Below are positions 1 through 10,026 of a stretch of DNA of 36,394 bases, piece by piece (positions within the stretch are counted from its first letter, which is position 1; the number at the start of each line of letters is the position of its first letter). The notes below the pieces were generated by a model. The model was not told where the DNA came from and did no database searches. It saw only the letters and a program-made list of their open reading frames with translations. Source of the DNA: Holosporaceae bacterium. GTDB lineage: Bacteria; Pseudomonadota; Alphaproteobacteria; UBA3830. The stretch lies in the NCBI GenBank assembly GCA_031276565.1, contig JAISMS010000009.1:1-36394 (forward strand), in the 5' to 3' direction. The position numbers and the translations under genes were made by a program.

Positions 1-194
1 CCGCAATTTCAGGTTGTATACAGCCGGTCCGAAGTAATCCGAAAAAATCAAACATCGCCCCGTCCGCAGGACGTTTCGCGGAATCAAACGGAAGGAATCA
101 CACGACGAAGTTTGATTTCGACGAATCTGCGGCGTCCGCGGGCCGTAAAATCCGTCAAAACCGTCTCATAAAAATAATTAACGGGAGTAATCAT

Positions 195-3100
195 ATGTCG
201 CATTCCGATTTCAGTAAACGCGCAGCCGATCGCAGCATCGGCCGTCGAAAATTCCGCTTTTCGGCGGCGGCAAGCCTGGCGTTTCTTGCACTGGCGCCGA
301 TGACCGTCCTCGGAGGGGAGGAAATTACCTGCACGGACGACAACATCGGCGATCTGAAAAACGGTGTCTGGCTCAACGACATCAAATTCGACGGCGTTTT
401 GCTTCCGGGACCGAAGCAGAACAACGTCGTCGCCGTACACGACATTCTCAACACCGCCAGCAAGCCCAAACTCATTTTCGGCGGCTATGCCTACGGCGAA
501 GCCGAAACCTCGACGGTTTCCGGAAACACGGTAACAATCTCCGATGTTTCCGTCTCCGCCTCCAACAACAACGCCGACTGCAGCGTTCACGGCGGCTACG
601 TGTTCCACTGCGACAAAGGCGAAAGCGTCGGCAACAGCATCTTGTTGGAGGGCGTCAACAAGCTTACCGACATCTACGGAGGCTACGCCGACAACAACGT
701 TGAAAGCAGCGGCGTCTCCCGCAACAGCATCTCCGCCTCCGTCGTCGGCGGCTCCTGCCGCAACATTTTCGGCGGCTATCACGGCAACATCCCGGCGAAC
801 GGCGCATCCCGCGACAACACGGTTGATTTTCGCGCCTCCGGAGGAACCGTCGTCACCGAAATCTACGGCGGGCGCGCTTTTTCGCTCGCCGACGGCAACA
901 GCGTTTCGATAGAGTTCAAGGAGAACAGCAGAGCAGCGACGGGCATTTACGGAGGCTGGGCCGACACGAACAGCGGCAGGGCTGAAAACAACAGCGTTTC
1001 CGTCAGGATTACCGACGGTTCGTCGCTGCCGACGGGCATAATTCGAGGAGGAAGCGCCTCCAGGGTCGTGAACAACAAGCTGTCCCTGTACGGCTGCAAT
1101 CACACCGCTTCGCTCCACGGAGGATTCGGGAAAATCGCCGAAAACAACAGCCTGACCGTCGACGGTTGCACCAGCGGCAGCTGGATCTACGGCGGCTACT
1201 ATGGGAGCAGTTCCACCACCTTTACCACCGATAATGCGGTTATGAGGAACAACTCCGTCTTCGTCAACCGCTCCAATTACACCGGAGGCACCATCGTCGG
1301 CGGAGGCGCATTTAACAACAACCGCAATCGCGTGGAGAAAAACAGCGTCGTCATCTCGAACAATTCGTCCGTGGCGAGCGTCTGGTGCGGATATATAGAA
1401 CACAGAGAGCGGACCACGGTTCTTTTCGAGGGCATTTGCTCCGGCAACCGGATTTCCTTCGACGGAAGCTCGGCGTCGGGCGATATATACGCCGCCCACT
1501 GTATCATCAACAGAGTCGCGAACTACGGCGTCACCTCAAACAACAACGAAGTTTCTCTGGTCGGCAGCCGCCTGAACACAGGCGTCTACTGCGCCGGCGT
1601 TTACGGCCACACCGGTTGCCCCGGAACAACACAGGTCAACGGCAATCATCTTTTCGCGGATTCCTGCTTCATCGCGGGTACCGCCCGCTGCGGCAGAGGA
1701 CAAGCGACGGACACCTGCGTTGTCAACGATAATGTTCTGTCGGCCAACAATTCGATAATCGGAGGCGAAATTTTCGGTGCTGAAATTACCAACGCAAAAT
1801 TTGCAACTATCGTCAACAACACCGTCTCCATTAAAGGCAGCTTTATCTACGGCCATACGCACGCCGCCTCTTGCAACATCTCCGCCAACGGCGCGGCCGA
1901 GATACGCGGGAATCGGATGTTCATCAGCGACTGCAAGCTCGAAAGCGGCAACAGCGACCAGCGAAATCATGTCGCCTCTCGCAACAACGGAAACGCCGCT
2001 TCCGTAGCCGTCCTCTCCGACAACTCCGTCTCCATCCGCAACACGGCAATCCGCGGCAACGTCTACGGCGCCTACAACACCGGCAGCATTCAGGAGGGCA
2101 CTCGCCTCAGCGGAAACAAGGTCTCCATCAGCGGAAACAGCGTAGTCCAGGGCAGCGTCTACGGCGGCTGGCACAATGCCAATACTCCCGCCGTTCTCAT
2201 CGTCAATAACAGCATCTCCGTTACCGGCGGCATAATCAACGGCAGCCTGTACGGCGGCTCTAAAACCTCGGGAGTGACGGAAAACATTTCTGGGAACAAA
2301 CTGGAGATCTGCAATCGCCAGCATCTCGTAAACGGAATTTTCAACTTCGATCACTATACTTTGCGGCTGCCCTCCGACATGAAAAACGGCGAAACGCTGA
2401 TAAAAATAATAAATCCGGTCGCCAACAGTAATCTGGTCCTCAAAAATAAGGAGGTATGCGTCGATTTGGGCAAGGCGGCCCTGTCTCCCGGAGACAAAGT
2501 CATATTGATCAACGCCGCAATGGCGCCAAACGGCATCGACAACGGCGCCGACGCCTCCGAGGGGTACAGGCTCTTTAAATTGCCGTCTCCGGAATCGATT
2601 TCCTGCGACTACGACACCGCGATCGAGAATAACATGCTGACGCTGACCGTGACTTCCCTCCGGATAAGTCCGAAGCTGAAAGCTCTGGCGGAGGGGCATC
2701 TGGTCGGCAGCATCGCGGCAAATCAGGCGGCGGATTTGGCGATCGGCAACGGCATGGGCGAAGCGATTTCCGAAGCGGCGACAACTCCGGCGATCGCGCC
2801 CTTCGGGGCAACCTCCTACGGCCTGTGCCGCTACCGAACCGGCTCAGCCGTGAATACGAACGGGATTTCCGGCATAGTCGGACTGGCCAAAAGGTTCGGC
2901 CTGAAGGAAAATCGCCTGACGGCGGCGGCATTTTTCGAATTCGGCTTCGGCAGCTATGATTGCGAAAATGATTTCGCCGAAGAAGGCAAAGTCAAGAGCA
3001 AAGGCGGAATGAGATACTTCGGAGCGGGCCTTATGGAGCGCTTCGAATTTGACAAATGCAGCGACGGAAACTTTTATCTCGAGGGATCCGAGCGCTTCGG

Positions 3101-3608
3101 CAGGATTAAAACAGACTTCAAAAGCGCGGATCTGTTAAATTCCGACGGCAAGTCGATTTCCTACGACTCCGGATCCGCCTATTTGGGGGCGCATCTGGGG
3201 GGCGGATACACGGCGACCGTAAACGAAACAACAAAGGCAGACGTCTGTTGCCGCTGCCTATGGACATTCCAAAACAGCGACAGTCTTAAGGCAATCGACC
3301 GCCGCAGCGTCGATTTCTCGAAGGTGAATTGCTTTCGGCTACAGGTCGGATTGCAGGGCTCCTACAAAATTGACGACGCTTTCCGCTTCAATGCCGGCGG
3401 AATCTGGGAGTACGGACTGGGAGGAAGAGCCGGATCCTCGATCGAAGGAGCCAAAATCCCCGTCCCGACTTTGAAAGGCAGCACATTTCGGGTGGAGACG
3501 GGAGCGTCCTTCAACCGGGACGGCCTCACCGTAAGCATCGGACTTGACGGCAGCCTCGGTGCGCGCAACTGCGTGCAGCTGAGCCTGCAGGTGCTTTATT
3601 GTCTGTAA
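195..3608 (+). CDS. Autotransporter-like outer membrane protein: signal peptide, repetitive passenger (N-x-V-x-I / YGG motifs), C-terminal beta-barrel-like region
   Basis: 1137 aa ORF. GGGAG about 8 nt upstream of ATG at 195. N-terminus MSHSDFSKRAADRSIGRRKFRFSAAASLAFLALAPMTVLGG looks like a long signal peptide. Passenger repeatedly shows 'NxVxI...IYGGY' units. C-terminal ~280 aa has alternating aromatic/polar strands (AAAFFEFGFGSYDCEN..., GSAYLGAHLGGGYTATV...). Confidence 0.75.
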   Translation: MSHSDFSKRAADRSIGRRKFRFSAAASLAFLALAPMTVLGGEEITCTDDNIGDLKNGVWLNDIKFDGVLLPGPKQNNVVAVHDILNTASKPKLIFGGYAYGEAETSTVSGNTVTISDVSVSASNNNADCSVHGGYVFHCDKGESVGNSILLEGVNKLTDIYGGYADNNVESSGVSRNSISASVVGGSCRNIFGGYHGNIPANGASRDNTVDFRASGGTVVTEIYGGRAFSLADGNSVSIEFKENSRAATGIYGGWADTNSGRAENNSVSVRITDGSSLPTGIIRGGSASRVVNNKLSLYGCNHTASLHGGFGKIAENNSLTVDGCTSGSWIYGGYYGSSSTTFTTDNAVMRNNSVFVNRSNYTGGTIVGGGAFNNNRNRVEKNSVVISNNSSVASVWCGYIEHRERTTVLFEGICSGNRISFDGSSASGDIYAAHCIINRVANYGVTSNNNEVSLVGSRLNTGVYCAGVYGHTGCPGTTQVNGNHLFADSCFIAGTARCGRGQATDTCVVNDNVLSANNSIIGGEIFGAEITNAKFATIVNNTVSIKGSFIYGHTHAASCNISANGAAEIRGNRMFISDCKLESGNSDQRNHVASRNNGNAASVAVLSDNSVSIRNTAIRGNVYGAYNTGSIQEGTRLSGNKVSISGNSVVQGSVYGGWHNANTPAVLIVNNSISVTGGIINGSLYGGSKTSGVTENISGNKLEICNRQHLVNGIFNFDHYTLRLPSDMKNGETLIKIINPVANSNLVLKNKEVCVDLGKAALSPGDKVILINAAMAPNGIDNGADASEGYRLFKLPSPESISCDYDTAIENNMLTLTVTSLRISPKLKALAEGHLVGSIAANQAADLAIGNGMGEAISEAATTPAIAPFGATSYGLCRYRTGSAVNTNGISGIVGLAKRFGLKENRLTAAAFFEFGFGSYDCENDFAEEGKVKSKGGMRYFGAGLMERFEFDKCSDGNFYLEGSERFGRIKTDFKSADLLNSDGKSISYDSGSAYLGAHLGGGYTATVNETTKADVCCRCLWTFQNSDSLKAIDRRSVDFSKVNCFRLQVGLQGSYKIDDAFRFNAGGIWEYGLGGRAGSSIEGAKIPVPTLKGSTFRVETGASFNRDGLTVSIGLDGSLGARNCVQLSLQVLYCL

Positions 3609-3643
3609 GCATCGGAGCAGTCTTCGAAAATACGGCAAGATTT

Positions 3644-4771
3644 TTATCGAAGATCGGGAGACGGCGAGATTCTTCTCCTGCCGAGCGCCAATATCATTCC
3701 GGCGGTAATGTTGGCGGAAAGCATGGAGGAGCCGCCGTAGCTCATAAATGGTAACGGCATCCCTTTGGTCGGAATCATGTGCAAAGCGGAAGCAATATTT
3801 ATGAAACACTGCAGTCCGAATTGCGCCAAAAGTCCGACGGAGGCCAAAATCACAAACAAATCTTTTTCTTTTACGGTTTTCAGCATTCCGTAGACTACGA
3901 TGAAGGCGATTATCATCGTTACCAGAACGCAGACAAAAAACCCGAATTCTTCCCCCAGAACCGAAAACACGAAATCCGAATGGGCGTCCGGCAGATGTTT
4001 CTTGACGATCCCCTCTCCGGGGCCGATTCCCGTCAATCCGCCGCCGGCGAAAGCCTCCAGCGATCTGTTGATCTGATAGTGATCGCCGACGGTCGGATCC
4101 AAAAAACGATCAACTCTGACAGTCACATGGGGCAGAAACAAATAGGCGAGGAAAAGAGCCAATCCCGCGAGCACCGCAATGATAATGACCGGAGCCGCCG
4201 CCAACCCGTTTAGAAACACCTGTCCGAACCAAACGGAAACCGATACGGCCGCCATCCCGACGTCCGGCTGCAGAACCAACAGAGAGACAAAAACAATCAA
4301 GAAGAAAGCCGACAGCAAATTCCCCCGGAATTCCGGATATTTCTGCCGTTTTGAAAGCATCCAGGCGGTTATGACCACCAGAGCCGGTCTTACAAATTCG
4401 GAAGGTTGAGCGGAAAAACCGAAGAACGATATCCAGCGGCGCGCTCCTTTAATTTCCACTCCGAAAAACAGGGTTAACGCGGTAAAAAACAAGGAAACCG
4501 CAAACAAAACGAGAGAAAATTTTTTAATATTCGCGTCATCCATGGCGGAAATGCAGAAAGCCGCCGTCAGCGACGGAATCAGATATATCAGATGACGCTT
4601 CAGAAAATAAAATTTCGCTATGCCGAGGCGATCCGCCACCATGGGAGTGGCCGCCGCCGCCGATAAAATCCCGAAAAGCATCAGCAGGAGAAAGGCAAAA
4701 AGCATCATTCGGTCCACCGTCCACCACCATTGCCCGTAAATACTGCTGCTGCCTCTGGAAACATCTATCAT
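3644..4771 (-). CDS. ftsW: Peptidoglycan glycosyltransferase FtsW (SEDS family)
   Basis: 375 aa multi-TM protein with SEDS motifs (GARRWISFFGFSAQPSEFVRPALVV; PDAHSDFVFSVLGEEFGF; PFMSYGGSSML). ATGA overlap with murD stop. Confidence 0.93.
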   Translation of the reverse strand: MIDVSRGSSSIYGQWWWTVDRMMLFAFLLLMLFGILSAAAATPMVADRLGIAKFYFLKRHLIYLIPSLTAAFCISAMDDANIKKFSLVLFAVSLFFTALTLFFGVEIKGARRWISFFGFSAQPSEFVRPALVVITAWMLSKRQKYPEFRGNLLSAFFLIVFVSLLVLQPDVGMAAVSVSVWFGQVFLNGLAAAPVIIIAVLAGLALFLAYLFLPHVTVRVDRFLDPTVGDHYQINRSLEAFAGGGLTGIGPGEGIVKKHLPDAHSDFVFSVLGEEFGFFVCVLVTMIIAFIVVYGMLKTVKEKDLFVILASVGLLAQFGLQCFINIASALHMIPTKGMPLPFMSYGGSSMLSANITAGMILALGRRRISPSPDLR

Positions 4772-6126
4772 TTTGTCTTTTCTTTCAGCCGAAAAACCAA
4801 ATTCTTAAATTGTCGCCCGCGATCTTCGAAATCTTTGAACTGATCGAAGCTGGCGCAGGCCGGAGACAGCAATACGACGTCGCCGGCAATTGCCGTTTCG
4901 CGGGCGCGGGCCGTCGCCCTCTCCAGCGTTTCCGAAATTTCGTTCTTCACCCCGCGTTGCGTCAGAAGAGCGGACCACTCTTCGGCCGCCTCTCCGATCA
5001 GAAAAGCGCTTTTGATTTTGTCGAAATATTTCGGAAGATTTCCCATGCCGTCTTCCTTCGGCCGGCCGCCGGATATCCATATTATGCTGCCGAAACGCTT
5101 CAGGGCCTCCTCGGCGGAGTCGGCGTTGGTGGCCTTGCTGTCGTTGACGTAGAGAACGCCGTTTATTTCGGACGCGATTTCCTGACGATGCTCGAGTCCC
5201 CGGAAAGAAAACAATCCGCCGCGGAAAGATTCGTCGGCAAGATCGTTTCCGAGACAGGCGAAGCAGGCGGCATAGGCGGCGGCGATGTTCTGCCGATTGT
5301 GATCTCCGTCCAGCCGCGGATTACTTTCGCAAACTATTCTGCGCAAACCTTCACGATCATCCGTGAGTCTGTTCTTTTCCCAACCGACGCCGAACTCGGG
5401 AACGAACCGGCCGGAAATCGGAATTACCCGGGGATGGCCCGCTCTCTCCAGAAATTCGCGGATTCTAAGACAGTAATCGCAATCCGCCCCTATTACCGCA
5501 ACGGATTTTTCGCCGAAATCCGCAAATATCCTCTGCTTGGCGGCGATGTAGCCCTCGATTCCGCCGTGTCTGGTCAGATGATCCGGAGTAATATTCAGCA
5601 GAACGCCAACGTCGAATCCGAAAATATTGCAGGATTCCAACTGGTAGGAAGAAAGTTCCGCAACAAAAAAATCCGCGTCGGCCGCGACGGATAAAATCGG
5701 AGCGCCGAAATTTCCGCCGATTTCCGCCCTTCGGCCGGCAAAATTCAGCAAATGATGAATCAGAGCGGTCGTTGTCGATTTTCCGTTCGTTCCCGTAATG
5801 CAGACGTTGATTTTTCCGGTCACGTGCAGACGGAACAAATCCAAATCGTTCAGTATCGGAATACGCATTCGAGCCGCTTCTTTCACAAGAGGATGAGGCT
5901 TCGGCCACATTAAGTTTATCCCCGGGCTGACGACGACCGCGTCCGGTTTTTCATCGATAAAATTGCCGCCGAGGAACCGTCGGTAATTTTCGTCGCATAT
6001 CTCGGAATCGTCGTATAACAGAACCTCGGCGCCGCCGGCCGCAAGAGAATCCGCAACGGATCGTCCGGTTTTCCCGAATCCGATAACGGCGACGCGCCCG
6101 CCTTTGTATAAGTTCGATACAATCAT
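4768..6126 (-). CDS. murD: UDP-N-acetylmuramoyl-L-alanine--D-glutamate ligase
   Basis: VCITGTNGKSTTTALIHHLL ATP-binding motif and Mur ligase C-terminal (YVNDSKATNADSAEEAL). Start refined to ATG at 6126 (MIVSNLYKGGRVAVIGFGKTGRS), which makes an ATGA overlap with mraY stop; the listed ORF start at 6210 would overlap mraY by 88 bp. Confidence 0.93.
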   Translation of the reverse strand: MIVSNLYKGGRVAVIGFGKTGRSVADSLAAGGAEVLLYDDSEICDENYRRFLGGNFIDEKPDAVVVSPGINLMWPKPHPLVKEAARMRIPILNDLDLFRLHVTGKINVCITGTNGKSTTTALIHHLLNFAGRRAEIGGNFGAPILSVAADADFFVAELSSYQLESCNIFGFDVGVLLNITPDHLTRHGGIEGYIAAKQRIFADFGEKSVAVIGADCDYCLRIREFLERAGHPRVIPISGRFVPEFGVGWEKNRLTDDREGLRRIVCESNPRLDGDHNRQNIAAAYAACFACLGNDLADESFRGGLFSFRGLEHRQEIASEINGVLYVNDSKATNADSAEEALKRFGSIIWISGGRPKEDGMGNLPKYFDKIKSAFLIGEAAEEWSALLTQRGVKNEISETLERATARARETAIAGDVVLLSPACASFDQFKDFEDRGRQFKNLVFRLKEKTK

Positions 6127-7193
6127 CTTATTTTCAACGTAGCCAGGCCGATCAGGGCAAATACGAACGAAATTATCCAGAATCTTATGACTATGGTCGG
6201 TTCGTTCCAACCTTTCTTTTCAAAGTGATGATGTATCGGCGCCATCAGAAAAATTCTCTTCCCGGTTCGCCGGAAATAAAACACCTGAATCATGACGGAC
6301 AAAGCTTCCAGCACGAAAAGTCCGCCTATGATGGCCAGCACGAATTCGTGCTTGATTATTACGCTTATGCCGCCGAGCGCTCCTCCGATGGCCAGGGATC
6401 CGGTATCCCCCATGAATATCATCGCCGGCGGTGCGTTATACCATAAAAATCCGAGACAGGCGCCTATGAGAGCTCCGCAGAAAACGCTCAGTTCTCCGAC
6501 CGACGGTATATAGGTGATCTGCAGATAGCCGGCGAAAATCCGATGACCGACTATGTAGCTGATGATGCCCAGACACAGCGCCGCCAACATGGAGGGAAAG
6601 GTCGCCAGTCCGTCCAAACCGTCCGTCAGATTCACCGCATTGGAGCTGCCGACGATCACAAACGTCGTGAATATAATCAAAAATACGGAACTGTTAAGAG
6701 TAAAATTCTTAAAAAACGGAAACGTAAGACGACCGGCCAAATCCGGGGTTCTCAGACACTCCGCCAGGCAGGAAAAGACCAGGGCGATTATCACCTGAAA
6801 AAACAATTTCTTCCTTCCGCGTATTCCTCTGCTGTTTTTTAATTTTATCTTCAAAAAATCGTCCCAAAATCCCAGCAGACAGTAGGAAATCGTCAGTAAA
6901 ATCAATAAAATCAGATAGGCATTGGAGACGTCGCCCCACAATAGAGAGGAGATTACGGCCCCGGCGATGATTATGGCCCCCCCCATAGTGGGGGTGCCGC
7001 TTTTTTTCGCGACGTGGGATTCGGGACCGTCGTCGCGAATCGGTTGGGAATGCTTCGAACGCTTTATGAATTTCGGATAGAGCCAAAAGCTGATTATGAG
7101 AGACGTCAGCAGTGCGCACACGGTGCGAAACGTAATGTAGCGCATCAGATTTATGCCGAACTTTGAACCTTGAAACAGCAAATTATACAGCAT
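6123..7193 (-). CDS. mraY: Phospho-N-acetylmuramoyl-pentapeptide-transferase
   Basis: 356 aa; GTPTMGGAIII, NAVNLTDGLDGLA, FMGDTGSLAIGG and APIHHHFEKKGW motifs. Confidence 0.96.
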   Translation of the reverse strand: MLYNLLFQGSKFGINLMRYITFRTVCALLTSLIISFWLYPKFIKRSKHSQPIRDDGPESHVAKKSGTPTMGGAIIIAGAVISSLLWGDVSNAYLILLILLTISYCLLGFWDDFLKIKLKNSRGIRGRKKLFFQVIIALVFSCLAECLRTPDLAGRLTFPFFKNFTLNSSVFLIIFTTFVIVGSSNAVNLTDGLDGLATFPSMLAALCLGIISYIVGHRIFAGYLQITYIPSVGELSVFCGALIGACLGFLWYNAPPAMIFMGDTGSLAIGGALGGISVIIKHEFVLAIIGGLFVLEALSVMIQVFYFRRTGKRIFLMAPIHHHFEKKGWNEPTIVIRFWIISFVFALIGLATLKIR

Positions 7194-7195
7194 GA

Positions 7196-8572
7196 TTATC
7201 CTTCGAATTTCTTTACGGCTTCAACGACGACGTTCATCTTCACGGAATTCGAGCCTTTCACCAAAATACAGTCACCTTCCCGAATTTCCTTCAGAACTTC
7301 CTCCGCCGATTCCCAGGAATTTTCGCATCGGGCGCCTTTGCGGCAATCCTCAAGATTATCAAACAAACTTCCCGCCAGCGGACCGCAGGTAAAAACCTTA
7401 TCTACGCCGATCTTGCCCGCCGTTGCCGATAAATTTTCGTGATAGCGTACCGCGTCTCTTCCCAGCTCCAGCATGTCGCCCAGCACAAGTATCTTTCTGC
7501 GGCCTTCGTAGCGGGCCAGCGAGAGAATCGCCGATCTCACCGAAGTCGGACAGGCGTTATAGGAGTCGTCTATTAAAATTATGTCCCGATTTTTCAAATG
7601 AAACGGAATTCCCCTTCCGGAGGGCGGTTCGAAGGAACATACGGCGGCGGCGGATTTTTGAGGAGATATCCCGGCGATAACGCAGGCGCAGAGAATACCG
7701 GCCAGGCTGTTAAGAACCAACGCGTCATTGCCGTTTTCTATGGCGCAGGCGATTTTTTCGCCGAAAATCTCCGCGGCAATTTCCAGCCGATCCCCGACGC
7801 GGCCGCACTCGATAAGTCGCGCATCCGCGTTCGCCGAACCGAATGTGAAGACATTTTTTATGCCGTTTTTTCTCGCCCTTTTCTCCAAAAATTCGGCATA
7901 GGCGGAATCCTTCGGAAGAATTGCCGCTTCCTGCGGCTTCTCCGTTTCGAAAATTTCGGATTTCGCCGCGGCTATGTCCGTAACCGAATCGAAAAACTCC
8001 AGATGCGCTTCGCAAATTCGGGAAACGACCGAAATCGTCGGCGAAACGATGCCCGTCAGCTTTCTTATGTCACCGAAATTGCTCATGCCCATTTCAAAAA
8101 TCCCGAATTTGGAGTTTCTCGGCATGGAGGCGGCGCAGACCGGTAATCCGATTTGACTGTTCTGATTCTTCCGGGACGCATAGACCGCGTTTCGCATCTC
8201 CGGCTGCTGATTCAGAATGTGGAAAATCAAATCCTTGACGGTGGTTTTGCCGACGCTGCCCGTAACGCCGACGTATTTGGCGTCGGAGCGGGAGATGTTG
8301 TATTTCGCCAACTTCACCAGAGCCTCGCGGGAGGAATCGACTTTTATTATCCTGTCGGGATCCGCTACGGCTGCGTCCTTTTCGACAATTGCCAAAGCGG
8401 CCCCGCCGTCAAGGGCTTCTCCGATGAAATTATGACCGTCGGTTCTTTCGCCCTTCAGGGCAACAAACAAATCTCCCTCTTTAATGTTTTTCGAATTCAC
8501 GCAGACGCCGTCCGCATCCCTTACAACCGCCCTATCGAATATTTCCGACAATTCTTTTTTTGAAAAAATCAT
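7196..8572 (-). CDS. murF: UDP-N-acetylmuramoyl-tripeptide--D-alanyl-D-alanine ligase
   Basis: 458 aa; VGVTGSVGKTTVKDLIFHIL, DDSYNACPTSVRSAI, ILVLGDMLELG; ATGA overlap with murE. Confidence 0.94.
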   Translation of the reverse strand: MIFSKKELSEIFDRAVVRDADGVCVNSKNIKEGDLFVALKGERTDGHNFIGEALDGGAALAIVEKDAAVADPDRIIKVDSSREALVKLAKYNISRSDAKYVGVTGSVGKTTVKDLIFHILNQQPEMRNAVYASRKNQNSQIGLPVCAASMPRNSKFGIFEMGMSNFGDIRKLTGIVSPTISVVSRICEAHLEFFDSVTDIAAAKSEIFETEKPQEAAILPKDSAYAEFLEKRARKNGIKNVFTFGSANADARLIECGRVGDRLEIAAEIFGEKIACAIENGNDALVLNSLAGILCACVIAGISPQKSAAAVCSFEPPSGRGIPFHLKNRDIILIDDSYNACPTSVRSAILSLARYEGRRKILVLGDMLELGRDAVRYHENLSATAGKIGVDKVFTCGPLAGSLFDNLEDCRKGARCENSWESAEEVLKEIREGDCILVKGSNSVKMNVVVEAVKKFEG

Positions 8573-10026
8573 TTTCTCGCCATGTTTAATACAACTTGCC
8601 CGTCACTGAAGTCCGCCGCTCCGTCTTCCGTCAATTGAAAGGTTTCATGCCCCTTTCCGGCTATCAGCAGAGCGTCACCATCAGACAGCATTTTCATTGC
8701 AAATTCAATGGCAGTTTTTCGGTCCCCGATTTCTGCGGCATTCGGACATCCTTCCGTGATCATTTTTCTTATCTGTGCCGGATTTTCATTTCTCGGATTA
8801 TCGTCGGTGACGATCGTAACATCCGAAAACATATCGGCGATCTTACCCATCAGGGGCCTTTTCTGCCGATCGCGATTACCTCCGCAACCGAAGACCGTTA
8901 TAATTCGATTTTTCGTGCGGGCGCGAAGGGACATAAGCGCGGCTTCCAAAGCCGCCGGAGTATGGGCATAATCAACGTATATGTCCGCCGAATTAAAACG
9001 GGTTATCAATTCCATTCTTCCCTCGATCGGCCGCAGTTCTTCCAATCGACTGAAAATCTCCCCGGCATTCGATCCGGCGAAGTAACATACGGCGGCGGCG
9101 CACAGAGAATTGTAAATCTGAAAATCCCCCGGAAGCGGCAAAAGGAACGAAAATTCTCTTCCCATAAAAAAAACCTTTACACGCCGTCGCGAGTTTTCCG
9201 AATTAATTTCCAGGATTTTTATGTCGTCGGAGCGCAGTCCGTAGCTTACGCACCGTATTTTCCGATCGGCGGCGATTCGGCAGATCCTTTGTGAACGCTC
9301 GTCGTCGGAGTTTACGACAAAAACAGAACCGCCGGGAGCCGCTTCCGAAAACAGCCTTTCTTTGGCGTTCCAATAGTTTTCCGAAGTCCTGTGGTAATCC
9401 GAATGATCTTGAGAGAAATTCGTGAAAGCACAAACGTCGAACGAAAGCCCGTCGATTCTGTGCTGATCAATTCCCTGGCTGGAAGCCTCCATCGCGACGT
9501 GCGTAATCCCGTTTTCGCTCAATCGACTTAAAATTCCGTTCAGTTCCAAGCAATCGGGGGAGGTCATATTACCCGGCAATTTTTCTCGACCCGTTCCGGT
9601 TATCACCCCCAAAGTGCCTATGCCGGCGGCGTTGATCCCGAGACCGGTCCAAATTTGCCGCGCTATCTCGACGGTCGAAGTCTTGCCGTTTGTACCGGTA
9701 ACCGCCGCAATTTTTTCGGGTTTTCTTTCGAAAAACACGGAGGCGACACGCGCCGATTCCCGTCGTACGTCTTTTACGGAGATAAACAAAACTCCGTTCC
9801 TGGTCTCCGAATAATTTTTTCCGTTTTCCGAGGGCTGCAGAATATATTTCGCTCCGCGGGAAATCGCCTCCCTTATATGAAGTTCTCGGGCTTTGCCGTC
9901 AGAGGCCAGAGTAATAAACATACACCCGGGCACGGCTTTCTCGGAATTATCGCAAAGAACAGCCGCGATTTCCTCGCACTCCGGAGCGGAAAGTTCAAAA
10001 CTCAACAATTCTTTCAATTTTTTCAA
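8569..10026 (-). CDS. murE: UDP-N-acetylmuramoyl-L-alanyl-D-glutamate--2,6-diaminopimelate ligase
   Basis: VTGTNGKTSTVEIARQIW, VDYAHTPAALEAAL, FGCGGNRDRQKRPLMG, DNPRNE (motif associated with meso-DAP specificity). Start refined to TTG at 10026: minus-strand AAGGAGATTGCTTTGAAAAAATTG has an SD and overlaps ftsI stop as TTGA. Confidence 0.93.
   Translation of the reverse strand: MKKLKELLSFELSAPECEEIAAVLCDNSEKAVPGCMFITLASDGKARELHIREAISRGAKYILQPSENGKNYSETRNGVLFISVKDVRRESARVASVFFERKPEKIAAVTGTNGKTSTVEIARQIWTGLGINAAGIGTLGVITGTGREKLPGNMTSPDCLELNGILSRLSENGITHVAMEASSQGIDQHRIDGLSFDVCAFTNFSQDHSDYHRTSENYWNAKERLFSEAAPGGSVFVVNSDDERSQRICRIAADRKIRCVSYGLRSDDIKILEINSENSRRRVKVFFMGREFSFLLPLPGDFQIYNSLCAAAVCYFAGSNAGEIFSRLEELRPIEGRMELITRFNSADIYVDYAHTPAALEAALMSLRARTKNRIITVFGCGGNRDRQKRPLMGKIADMFSDVTIVTDDNPRNENPAQIRKMITEGCPNAAEIGDRKTAIEFAMKMLSDGDALLIAGKGHETFQLTEDGAADFSDGQVVLNMARK

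Noticed and set aside
1-194. Possible 3' end of an upstream gene (frame 2: RNFRLYTAGPK stop at 35-37) and small hairpin CGTCC-GCA-GGACG at 61-73
   Set aside because: Only 11 codons visible and no U-tract of convincing length; cannot be supported from this window.
84-1499. 471-aa minus-strand ORF opposite the autotransporter passenger
   Set aside because: Shadow ORF from repetitive, biased codon usage of the plus-strand gene; low-complexity V/A/G/D sequence without recognisable domain. The same applies to 1536..2699 (-).
3621-3653. TCTTCGA...TCGAAGA inverted repeat between autotransporter and ftsW ends
   Set aside because: Loop of ~19 nt, no clear U-tract, overlaps the ftsW stop codon; too weak to call a terminator.
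4810-5694. 294-aa plus-strand ORF opposite murD
   Set aside because: Complete murD on the minus strand explains the region; the antisense ORF has no motif.
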